Source: JBMYRH01 sp049602155 (GTDB lineage Bacteria > Myxococcota_A > UBA9042 > PHBI01 > JBMYRH01). Taken from it: a stretch of 64,000 nt of DNA. Under the pieces are notes generated by a model, which searched no databases, was not told where the DNA came from, and worked only from the letters and a program-made list of their open reading frames with translations. The DNA is taken from assembly GCA_049602155.1 (NCBI GenBank), contig JBMYRH010000009.1, forward strand, positions 124,001-188,000, read 5' to 3'. Positions 22,105-29,855 of the stretch are shown in pieces (positions within the stretch are counted from its first letter, which is position 1; each line of letters starts with the position of its first letter). The position numbers and the translations under genes are program-made.

Positions 22105-23898
22105 ATGGCCAGAGGCTCCTCTTCGGTTATGATGGGCACAATGACAGGCACGACCACCCTCTATCCCCTCGAACTCTTCCGTCTCCTTGAGGTGATGTGG
22201 GAGGATCGCTTCGCCGGCAGCGTGATCTTGCGCGCTCGAGATGAGACGACGGTGCTCTACCTCGATGACGGTCAGGTCCGTTATGCGACGACGACTGAGG
22301 TGTCCGGAACATTCCCCGGGTACCTGCTGACCGAGCAGTTCTTCTCTCGTGATCAAGTCCATGAGTGGCTTCAACACTGTGGAGAGGGGCAGACGACCCT
22401 CGAGGATCATTTGCTGTCCCAGCAGGTTCTAGACGCGCGTGCGGTCGTCGCGATGAAGACAGACCTTTGCCACGGGATCTTCGCGCGCGCCTTCTCGGTG
22501 GGCTCCACTGCCGAGGTGAAGCCCACACGGGGGGATCCTCTGCTCTTCGGCGACCTGGTACTGAACCCCTACGAGGGGCTCTTTCAGTGCGTCAGCGAAG
22601 GGCAAGCTCTCCCTCATCGGCTCAATGACCTGAGCGAGTATCTCGATCGCGGCCGCTTGATCCGTAGCCACGCATTCTTTCGTCTTTGGCCCCTGTTCAA
22701 GCGATGGTTCGATCCCTCCTTTGTCGGCCCGCTCTTCGCCTCCCCAGATGGGCTGAGGTCCGTCGGCTCCTCTCGCAAAGAGCGCTCGCTGTTGCTCACC
22801 TACACGTACCTGCTCCGTGAGACAGGGATGGCGTCCTTCGAGGACGAATCTCCGCGCTCGGCGTCGATGAGCAGCGCTCGTGCAGCCCCTACACAACCTC
22901 CGGTGAAGGCCCCATCAGCAGCCCCTGCCGCGACGAAGTCTCTGCGCCGAGAGGCGACAGTCCCGGGCGGCTTCCCAGTCATCTCGGTCCCTAACAAGCC
23001 GGGGCCCTTATCCCCGCCCCCGCCGGCGAACCCAAGTCGTCGCGCTGCCCCAGCACCTCGCGCCAGCCGCCCATCCCCGACCCCCGTCGCGACGGTTGAC
23101 CCATCAGAGTCCTTCGCTGACTTGCGCGGTAACCTCGTCGGCGCCGATTTGATCGCGTCTGCTGAGGATGCGCGCGGTCAGAGTTGTTACGCCTTCTTGG
23201 AGATCGAGCCGCAGGCTGCACTGAGCGAGGTTCGGGCTGCTTGGCAGATGATGCGTCGGCGCTACGAGGAGGACCGTCACCGTGGCTTGATGCTCAGGAA
23301 TGAAGCAAAGACAGCGCTTAAGGAGCTTCAGAAGCGGACGGAGGCTGCGTATGACACCCTGACTGACCTCCGTCGACGGTTAGATCATGACGCCCGCTTC
23401 GCGGTTGAGAACGTTCAATCCAAGCAAGTCCTTGAGGACGTCTTCTACGCCGAAGGCCTGTTTAAGGCGGCTCAGATTCGATTGACTGAAGAGCGCTATG
23501 TCGAGGCAGCGCAGCTCTTGGATGAGGCCTTTATCCGGAACCCGATGGAGCCCGAGTACCTCTCCTACCTCGCCTTCACCCTCTTTAACGGTCGTCTCGT
23601 CGGTGTGACCGTCGGCTCAGAAGATGAGGAGCCGGAGGGGCTCTTGACCCGGGCGTTAGCGATGAACAGCAGGTTGGAGAGTGCGTGGCTCTTCCGCGCA
23701 CGCATCGCCGATCAAACGGGGCACGCTTCGCGCGCGATGGGCGCGTACATGACTGTGCTTGATATCGACGCGCATAATGACGAGGCGCGACGGGCCGTGC
23801 GCGCCTTTAAAGAGGCTGGGGTCAGCCCTGCGGGGCGTTTGCGTCGAGAGCTCGCGCAGCGCCTGGGACGCTTGCTGGGTCGACGCGGAGCCGGCTGA
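22105..23898 (+). CDS. DUF4388-like / degenerate J-domain / TPR protein
   Basis: 597 residues or slightly fewer; ATGs at 22105, 22129 and 22141 are all possible and none has a strong ribosome site. The first 230 residues resemble the DUF4388 (PATAN-like) regulatory domain (FAGSVILRARDETTVLYLDDGQVRYA). A Pro/Ala-rich linker (about 255-335) is followed by a J-domain-like helical hairpin (about 370-430) in which the HPD motif is replaced by EED, so it should not stimulate DnaK. TPR-like helices follow (460-560). Its role is probably signalling or scaffolding. Its 3' end overlaps the opposite-strand gene by 77 bases. Confidence 0.75.
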   Translation: MARGSSSVMMGTMTGTTTLYPLELFRLLEVMWEDRFAGSVILRARDETTVLYLDDGQVRYATTTEVSGTFPGYLLTEQFFSRDQVHEWLQHCGEGQTTLEDHLLSQQVLDARAVVAMKTDLCHGIFARAFSVGSTAEVKPTRGDPLLFGDLVLNPYEGLFQCVSEGQALPHRLNDLSEYLDRGRLIRSHAFFRLWPLFKRWFDPSFVGPLFASPDGLRSVGSSRKERSLLLTYTYLLRETGMASFEDESPRSASMSSARAAPTQPPVKAPSAAPAATKSLRREATVPGGFPVISVPNKPGPLSPPPPANPSRRAAPAPRASRPSPTPVATVDPSESFADLRGNLVGADLIASAEDARGQSCYAFLEIEPQAALSEVRAAWQMMRRRYEEDRHRGLMLRNEAKTALKELQKRTEAAYDTLTDLRRRLDHDARFAVENVQSKQVLEDVFYAEGLFKAAQIRLTEERYVEAAQLLDEAFIRNPMEPEYLSYLAFTLFNGRLVGVTVGSEDEEPEGLLTRALAMNSRLESAWLFRARIADQTGHASRAMGAYMTVLDIDAHNDEARRAVRAFKEAGVSPAGRLRRELAQRLGRLLGRRGAG

Positions 23899-24451
23899 GC
23901 ATCTCTACCGCTAAGGTCAGAGCGTCCTCGCTCTTCGTGCGCCACTTCACCGTCACGATGGCGGTGATTGTGCCGCCGCCGTAGCTCGCGAACAGGGCGA
24001 AAGAGCGGCGCTTCATCCCAAAGGCGCGTCGCGTGACAGAGAGTCGCACGGTCTGCCACTGACCCTGCTGCAGGAGCCACTGACTGCTGCGAGCTTCGCA
24101 GATAGGTGTCAGGTGTGTCGGTCCAAGCTCGAGCAACTCAACGTCTCGACGTATGCGATCGAGCTGATCCTCTTGGCCAGCTCGCCCCCAGCGAATACTG
24201 GCCCATGCCTGGCCATCCGATGCTTCAAGGCTGAGGGTGCTGCCGTCCTGTCTGGCGCTCCAATCGGCGGGGTGACTGACGCGCACCCCGCTCTCCTTCA
24301 ACGCTGTCTCTTTCCACCCCTCTCTCGGGGATGCGTCCGGCGTCTCGGTGACCAGAGGGCAGCCTAAGAGGTCCGTCGTAGGTGGTAACGCAGAGGCGGC
24401 GGGTGTGATGCAGACACAGAGCGCGAGCCCTGCTAAGACCCCGCGGCTCAC
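23822..24451 (-). CDS. Secreted protein of unknown function
   Basis: 209 residues from a GTG at 24451 that overlaps the gshB stop as GTGA. Longer readings upstream are only out-of-frame gshB. A signal peptide (about 1-21, ending ASA) is followed by a mature domain with SHPADWSARQDG and alternating strands, which weakly recalls the PsbP/DcrB fold. I do not recognise a family with confidence. It is the third gene of a tight operon (25389-26219, gshB, this gene). The last 77 bases overlap the convergent gene ending at 23898. Confidence 0.65.
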   Translation of the reverse strand: MSRGVLAGLALCVCITPAASALPPTTDLLGCPLVTETPDASPREGWKETALKESGVRVSHPADWSARQDGSTLSLEASDGQAWASIRWGRAGQEDQLDRIRRDVELLELGPTHLTPICEARSSQWLLQQGQWQTVRLSVTRRAFGMKRRSFALFASYGGGTITAIVTVKWRTKSEDALTLAVEMLSRLRVDPASVPGAARALDANAPQG

Positions 24452-25392
24452 CGTCGCGCTTGGAGGCGTCGCTCCACAGCGTCGAGGATCAACCCTTCGA
24501 TGCAGATGCCGTCGAACTGATTGATCTCGTGGATGCACGTGGGGCTCGTGACGTTGACTTCGGTCAGGTACCGCCCAATCACGTCGATCCCGACGAAGAT
24601 CTGACCCGCCTCCTTGAGCGCTGGGCCGATGGCGGCGCAGATCTCCAAGTCGCGCTCTGACATGGTGCAAGGGGCGACCCGAGCTCCCACGTGAATGTTC
24701 CCTCGGTGATCGACCCCGTCAGGGATCCGCAGGCATGCACCCACGGCCTCTCCATCGACTAAGATGATCCGCTTGTCCCCCTCCTTCGCCTCTGGGAGAT
24801 AGCGCTGCGCCAGGATCACACGCCCCTCATGGCGGGTGGAGGTCTCGAGGATGACACCGACGTTTGGATCGTCTGGTCGGACGATGAAGACACCCTCTCC
24901 GCCGTTCCCATCGAGGGGCTTGACGACGATAGGGCCGATCTCCTCCATCATCGCGCGCAGGCGACGCTGAGAGCGCGTGATCAAGGATGGCGGCACCAGG
25001 TCCGGGAACTGTAGCGTCCAGGCCTTCTCATTAAAGGCTCGGAGTCCATCTGGGGCGTTCACGACGAGGGCGCCGCTCTGTGCCAAGTCGAGCAGGTACG
25101 TGTTGAAGATGTACCCCATATTGAATGGGGGATCTTTGCGCATCCAGACGACATCGTGGTCCGACAGCTTCACTTCCTTCGCCGGGCCCAATGTCGCGTG
25201 GTCTCCTTGGGTGGGCTGGACGGTCACAGTGTGGGCGTTCGCCCAGGCACAGCCGGCCTCTCCGTAAAGCTCATCTACGGTCGCGTAGACCAGTTCGTGA
25301 CCACGACGCTGCGCTTCGAGCATCAACGCGAATGTTGAGTCGAGATCGACGCGGATCTCCTCAATGGGATCCATGAGGAAGAGGTGCCTCAC
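24448..25392 (-). CDS. gshB: Glutathione synthetase
   Basis: 314 residues, the usual length of bacterial GshB. Typical blocks are the N-terminal FLMDPIEEIRVDLDSTFALMLEA-type strand (split here as FLMDPIEEI and DSTFALM), WMRKDPPFNMGYI, NAPDGLRAFNEK, VVKPLDGNGGEGVF in the ATP-grasp core, and EVNVTSPTCIHEIN for metal binding. It joins gamma-glutamylcysteine and glycine. No gshA is in the window. The start is GTG at 25392, overlapping the preceding stop as GTGA, so translation is coupled to the upstream secreted-protein gene. Confidence 0.93.
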   Translation of the reverse strand: MRHLFLMDPIEEIRVDLDSTFALMLEAQRRGHELVYATVDELYGEAGCAWANAHTVTVQPTQGDHATLGPAKEVKLSDHDVVWMRKDPPFNMGYIFNTYLLDLAQSGALVVNAPDGLRAFNEKAWTLQFPDLVPPSLITRSQRRLRAMMEEIGPIVVKPLDGNGGEGVFIVRPDDPNVGVILETSTRHEGRVILAQRYLPEAKEGDKRIILVDGEAVGACLRIPDGVDHRGNIHVGARVAPCTMSERDLEICAAIGPALKEAGQIFVGIDVIGRYLTEVNVTSPTCIHEINQFDGICIEGLILDAVERRLQARR

Positions 25393-26219
25393 GGTCCGAC
25401 GCCAGTTTCCTCGGCGCCGCCATCGGCCTCTGATGCGCCATCGCCGCTGCCGCCGGCGTCAGCCTCATCGACCGGCTTGGGCTCCGGGACGGTCCAGGTC
25501 CAATCCTCAAGGAGGAGTCCGCGTCGCCCTGCTTTGATGCTGATGAGCGTGCCGGCGCCGTCGCCGCACAGGGTCGCGACTTCGGCGCCGCCGGCCCACG
25601 CTTTCCAGCAGAAGAGGTTCGCAGCTTTGCCATCCGGATCTCCCACCGTGGTGCCTGTCGTAGGCGCTAAACGCGCGGTCACAGATGCGCGCTGAGTGAT
25701 GTCGAGGACCTTGAATGAGACCTCACCGGCTCTTGACGCCATCTGTAGCCAGAGGGCCAGGCCCGAGAGCATGCTGGGATCCCAGATGTGGTGCTCACTG
25801 GCTTTGGGGATCTCTACGGCCTCAAATTTTTGGTTGATCCCGGCGATGCGGATCCCGACGCCGCGGCGGAAGGCGCGCACACCCTTGCCTAGGCGCACGT
25901 CTGTTTTACGCATGTATTTGCGGAGGGTGCCGTCTGCATCCCGCTCCTGAAACGAGGTCACGCGAGGGCTCTCCTTGATCTTCTCGGGCACGACCTCGAT
26001 CGAGGTGTACTGCTTTTTCTTGCTGCTCAGGACGCGCTTCATGCGCTCGACGCCCGTGACAGCGCCAGCTTCGCTGGTCACCCACACCGCCTCACTCTTG
26101 ATCGCCTCAGGCTTCGGGGCCTCCTCTTTGGCGGTACTCTCGGCCATCACAGGGCCCGCGAGGCTGATAATGATCATCGCGCTCATCCACGCGATGGCTC
26201 TTCGAGTTTGCTCGGTCAT
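25389..26219 (-). CDS. Secreted protein of unknown function, gshB operon
   Basis: 276 residues from ATG 26219, which has GGGGAGG upstream. A signal peptide (about 1-27, ending VMA) is followed by a charged linker, a central domain of about 180 residues (RKYMRKTDVRLGKGVRAFRRGVGIRIAG, LFCWKAW) and a Gly/Asp/Glu-rich tail. I do not recognise a family. It is first in the operon with gshB and a second secreted protein, and diverges from dapF across 48 bases. Confidence 0.65.
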   Translation of the reverse strand: MTEQTRRAIAWMSAMIIISLAGPVMAESTAKEEAPKPEAIKSEAVWVTSEAGAVTGVERMKRVLSSKKKQYTSIEVVPEKIKESPRVTSFQERDADGTLRKYMRKTDVRLGKGVRAFRRGVGIRIAGINQKFEAVEIPKASEHHIWDPSMLSGLALWLQMASRAGEVSFKVLDITQRASVTARLAPTTGTTVGDPDGKAANLFCWKAWAGGAEVATLCGDGAGTLISIKAGRRGLLLEDWTWTVPEPKPVDEADAGGSGDGASEADGGAEETGVGP

Positions 26220-26267
26220 GGTCCTCCCCGTTACGCTCGGGTCCCAACCCCTCAACTGTCATAGAGC

Positions 26268-27110
26268 ATGTGGGATTTCATCAAATATCATGGCCTTGGT
26301 AATGACTTCGTCCTCCTGGACGGAGGGCTCTCAGGGCGCTCTGAACCAACAACTGCACAGGTGATAGCGATCTGCGACCGGAGGACAGGCGTGGGCGCTG
26401 ATGGCGTGATGTGGGCTCGCCCAAGTGCGGTCGCTGATCTCAAGATGACCCTGATCAACAGTGATGGCACCATGCCGGAGATGTGCGGCAACGGACTTCG
26501 CTGCCTCGTGAAGCACGCTGTCGACGACCTGGGCTTCACGGCGAACCCGCTCCACGTCGAGACCGGCGCCGGGATCTTAGCTTGCCAATGGCGGCGTGAT
26601 TCTAAAGATCGCGTCGACCGCGTGGAGGTCGCGATGGGGCCACCCACTTTCAGGCGAGAGCGCATCCCGATGACGGGTCAGGGCGAAGCGTTGGATGTGG
26701 GCGTCGAGGTGCCAGGGCGCTCTTTTAATGCCACCGGTGTCGGGACAGGTAACCCACATATGGTCATCTTTGGCGACGCCTCTATTGCCTTCGCGACGAC
26801 CTGGGGTCCGGCGCTCACGGATCACCCGATGTGGCCGCAAGGGACGAACGTCGAGTTTACAGAGGTGCTCAGCCCCACCCACCTCAAGGTGACCGTTTGG
26901 GAGCGAGGCTGTGGTCTGACTCAGGCCTGCGGCACCGGCGCGACGGCCGCCGCTGCAGCCGCAGTGAAGCGCGGGCACAGCCCAAGCGCCACGCCGATCA
27001 GCGTGAGCTTGCCTGGCGGCGATCTTACGATCCGCGTGGCCGCAGACTTCCACGAAGCGTGGATGGATGGCCCGGCGGTCGAAGTCTATCGCGGTCAGCT
27101 GTCGCCCTAG
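26268..27110 (+). CDS. dapF: Diaminopimelate epimerase
   Basis: 280 residues. Both catalytic cysteines are present, Cys73 in MCGNGLRC and Cys221 in ACGTGATA, along with the N-terminal KYHGLGNDFV and the GNPHMVIF block. It interconverts LL- and meso-diaminopimelate for lysine and peptidoglycan synthesis. The gene stands alone, convergent with rplC; only 24 bases separate the stops. Confidence 0.96.
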   Translation: MWDFIKYHGLGNDFVLLDGGLSGRSEPTTAQVIAICDRRTGVGADGVMWARPSAVADLKMTLINSDGTMPEMCGNGLRCLVKHAVDDLGFTANPLHVETGAGILACQWRRDSKDRVDRVEVAMGPPTFRRERIPMTGQGEALDVGVEVPGRSFNATGVGTGNPHMVIFGDASIAFATTWGPALTDHPMWPQGTNVEFTEVLSPTHLKVTVWERGCGLTQACGTGATAAAAAAVKRGHSPSATPISVSLPGGDLTIRVAADFHEAWMDGPAVEVYRGQLSP

Positions 27111-27134
27111 AGCGACAGCCACCCGAGAGCGACT

Positions 27135-27776
27135 TTAAGCCAAGGACGGCGCGACGGTGACGAGGCTGTTCTTGGCTCCAGGCACGGCGCCCTTGACCAG
27201 CAGCACGTTGTCATCGGCGTGGATGGCGACGACGGTCAAGCCGCGCACGGTGATGCGCTTGTTGCCCATCTGGCCGGCCATCTTCTTGCCCTTGATCACG
27301 CGAGCCGGGTAGGCCGAGCAACCGATGGAGCCAGAGTGGCGCTTGTACTCGTGCGTACCATGCGTCATCTCTTTGGCGCCCTTGAATCCGTGGCGCTTGA
27401 CCACACCCTGGTAACCACGGCCCTTGCTGGTGCCGGTGACGTCGATCTTTTCGCCGGGGCTGAATTGGGTCACCTTGATGGCGTCGCCGACCTTCATGTC
27501 GGAGACCTCATCGGCGTCGACGCGGAACTCTGCGAGGTTCTGGTACGGGTCGACGTTGGCCCGCAGAAACACACCACCCTCAGGGCGGTTGAGCTTCTCG
27601 AAGGACGTGGAGCCGTAGCCCACTTTGATGGCGTCGTAGCCATCTGCGCCCTCTGAGGACTTGATCTGAACGACAGCGTTGGGGCCGAGCTCAAGGATCG
27701 TGACGGCGACGAGATCGCCCTCCAGGTCGAACACCTGCGTCATTCCGAGCTTCTTACCAAGTAGTCCAATAGCCAT
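27135..27776 (-). CDS. rplC: 50S ribosomal protein L3, outside an S10 operon
   Basis: 213 residues, normal for L3. Conserved blocks include the start MAIGLLGKKLGMTQ, VTGTSKGRGYQGVVKRHGF and KGKKMAGQMGNKR. The protein binds 23S rRNA and begins 50S assembly. In most bacteria rplC follows rpsJ and precedes rplD. Here its neighbours are dapF and an AgmX-like gene, with its own promoter and an 80-base leader, so it is either relocated or a second copy. The region after GFKGAKEMTHG is more divergent than in common bacterial L3 and has an extra Cys (IGCSAYPARV). Confidence 0.95.
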   Translation of the reverse strand: MAIGLLGKKLGMTQVFDLEGDLVAVTILELGPNAVVQIKSSEGADGYDAIKVGYGSTSFEKLNRPEGGVFLRANVDPYQNLAEFRVDADEVSDMKVGDAIKVTQFSPGEKIDVTGTSKGRGYQGVVKRHGFKGAKEMTHGTHEYKRHSGSIGCSAYPARVIKGKKMAGQMGNKRITVRGLTVVAIHADDNVLLVKGAVPGAKNSLVTVAPSLA

Positions 27777-27829
27777 GGTCTCACCTTTTGTGTCGTCGGG
27801 TGTACACTCACGGGATTGTGAGGCGGTCC

Positions 27830-27843
27830 AGCCGTCGACGGCT
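27830..27843. promoter_or_regulatory. Perfect 14-base palindrome in the rplC leader
   Basis: AGCCGTCGACGGCT equals its own reverse complement and lies in the leader between the rplC promoter and its start codon. It could form a hairpin in the mRNA, or bind a dimeric regulator. Ribosomal protein operons are often controlled through leader structures, but no L3-specific motif is known to me here. Confidence 0.35.
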
Positions 27844-27863
27844 CCCTTTACAAGGGGGCGCGG

Positions 27864-27892
27864 AAGCTAGCAGTGGCTCTAGACCGTGTCAA
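27864..27892 (-). promoter_or_regulatory. Sigma-70-type promoter for rplC
   Basis: On the minus strand TTGACA (27892-27887) and TAGCTT (27869-27864) are exactly 17 bases apart, about 90 bases upstream of the rplC ATG. The -35 box is a perfect consensus. This supports independent, strong transcription of the stand-alone L3 gene. Confidence 0.65.
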
Positions 27893-27959
27893 TCTAGAAA
27901 CTTAGTGCAGCCAGCCCGCCATTTAGGCCGGGCCTCGAGGGCCCGACAGTGGGGTCCCT

Positions 27960-29627
27960 TTAGCGCAGCGTAATGGGGTAGTTTACCGACATCTGGGCGG
28001 CAGCAAAGGGCGGGAATTTCGTGCCCTTAAGCGCACTTGAGATGCACCGCAGGACGCCCGCGGACGCGCCGCCTCCAGAGGTGATGCGGACCGACTTGAC
28101 CGATCCGGAGCCCGCCACGACGAGCGACGTGTTCACCGTGATCCCCCCAGCCGGCCGATCGGCCATCTTCTTGTAGCACCCACCGAAGGTGCCGCGCTTT
28201 CTCCGGAGGGTGCTCCGCAGCTTGGAGGAGCTCAGGCGTTGCGGGAGCGACCCGGCCGCCGGTGCCGCGCTGCCACCGCTGTCCGCCGATTTGTTCTTGT
28301 TCAAGGTCGCGAGCAACGCGTTGACGTCCTTTTTAGGGCCAGGCTTTGCGGCAGGTGTTGGCGTGGGTGCCGGCTTTGCAGGGGCCTCGGCCACCGCGGG
28401 TGCAGGTTTCGGGACGACAGGCTTGGCCGGCTCAGCCTTCGATGTGCTCGCCTTTGAGGCGCCTCCCTGCGCTTTTGCCTCTCGTTGACGCTCTCTGCGC
28501 TCTTGCCGTCGCTTCTTCCGGAGTTCTGCGGCGCTCAGCTTCTCAGGCTCGGCGTCCTCGGCGGCGGGTTTCTTCTCGGGCTCCGGCGCGGCTGCTTTAG
28601 CCACCTCTGCCTTTGGGACCTCTTTGTTCTTCGTTGGGGCCACGGCTGCCGCGGCCTTTGGCGCCTCCTTGGCCGGCGCAGCCTTGGCAGGCTCTGGGGT
28701 CTTCGCTGCAGGTGCCGGGGCAGCGGCGACCGCCGCCGGTTGTGGGCCGGTGGACGCTGGTGCGTTCATCATCTGCATCGCAGCGAATGCTCCACCGCCG
28801 AGCACGGCGACCGCTGCGATGACGATAGGGACGGTGTTTGAGCGGCGCTTGATCACCGGGACAGCGATGGTGGTCGTGCCGGGCTCTGCGGCGCGCGAGG
28901 CGGGCGCAGGCCCGTCATCGAAGGGGCTCTGTGTCAGAGGGCGCCGTCGATTGCCGCTGCGCGGCTTCGTCGCGCGCACATCGATTAGGCCGCTGTATTC
29001 ACCGTCTTGGCCCGGCTCGAAGGTGACACCCGGGAGGGGGTTGTTCGTCGACTTCGCGAGGTCGTCCAAGCTGAAGAGCACGGAGGTGTCTGCGCGCTCG
29101 TGCATCGGCGCTGAGGACTCAAGTGGCGCATTTTGATCGAAGAGATCGTCGAGCATGGAGCCCGTCTCGGACGGCGCTGAGGCCGCCGAGGCGCTTTCCG
29201 CGGCCGCGTCCTCCGCGGCCATCGCCGCGTGCGCGGCCTCCAGCTCTGAGCGTGACACCATGGTGGTGTCGTCGCTGATATCTTCAGGCTCGCTGTGGTC
29301 TGCATCGCTCGGGCCGCTGAGGACGCTTGCCAGCTCGGTGATGGTCTGAAGGGGCTCCCACCCAGCCATCCCTTGGCACCATGCGAGGCTCTCGAGGGTC
29401 ACCGTGCCGTCCTTGAGGTGTGCTGCGATCGCGGCACCGTCGACGGGACCTCGTCGATCTCGCCCGACTGCGAAGTACCACTTCGCCTCGGATTCACCGC
29501 CGATCCCTTTGATCATAATCGGTGCGCTGCACTGCCTGCACGTCACCTTGAACGTGCGACCCGATCCTTGGATCTTGTCTTCGGGCACTGAGTATTTCGC
29601 GCCGCAGCCTTCGCAAGCGACCTTCAT
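27960..29627 (-). CDS. AgmX/GltJ-like envelope protein
   Basis: 555 residues from ATG 29627, which has AAAGG upstream; an earlier ATG gives an unlikely extension. Domains in order: zinc ribbon (CEGCGAKY...CRQCSAP, residues 3-35), GYF-2-like domain (about 45-100, WYFAVGRDRRGPVDG), acidic linker, one membrane helix near 270-290, a long Ala/Pro/Lys-rich periplasmic spacer, and a C-terminal AgmX/PglI-type domain with paired Cys (GGCYKKM, LRCISSA). This is the layout of GltJ (AgmX) of the Myxococcus gliding machinery, which links cytoplasmic motor proteins to the envelope. Other glt/agl genes are absent here, so gliding is possible but not shown. Confidence 0.8.
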   Translation of the reverse strand: MKVACEGCGAKYSVPEDKIQGSGRTFKVTCRQCSAPIMIKGIGGESEAKWYFAVGRDRRGPVDGAAIAAHLKDGTVTLESLAWCQGMAGWEPLQTITELASVLSGPSDADHSEPEDISDDTTMVSRSELEAAHAAMAAEDAAAESASAASAPSETGSMLDDLFDQNAPLESSAPMHERADTSVLFSLDDLAKSTNNPLPGVTFEPGQDGEYSGLIDVRATKPRSGNRRRPLTQSPFDDGPAPASRAAEPGTTTIAVPVIKRRSNTVPIVIAAVAVLGGGAFAAMQMMNAPASTGPQPAAVAAAPAPAAKTPEPAKAAPAKEAPKAAAAVAPTKNKEVPKAEVAKAAAPEPEKKPAAEDAEPEKLSAAELRKKRRQERRERQREAKAQGGASKASTSKAEPAKPVVPKPAPAVAEAPAKPAPTPTPAAKPGPKKDVNALLATLNKNKSADSGGSAAPAAGSLPQRLSSSKLRSTLRRKRGTFGGCYKKMADRPAGGITVNTSLVVAGSGSVKSVRITSGGGASAGVLRCISSALKGTKFPPFAAAQMSVNYPITLR

Positions 29628-29855
29628 CGAGCCACCTTTAGCTCCCTCGGGAACCATAGCCTTTCGTTGTTCGTCTACTGTGGGGTGAGGGGTGCGCCTC
29701 TCATGAACGCACCTCGCGCTCCCCAACATTCCCTCATCATTGAGGCGATATCTGCCCTCTACGCCGCGCGCACGCCACGCAGTGCTCGACTATACGAGAG
29801 GGGGGCGAGGCTCAGCAAGCCCCTCGGGTCCTCTTGGCTATCCTTACAGGGGTGG

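Noticed and set aside
27930..27952. Hairpin downstream of the AgmX-like gene as an intrinsic terminator
   Set aside because: GGGCC/GGCCC pairing exists but no U-tract follows on the minus strand.
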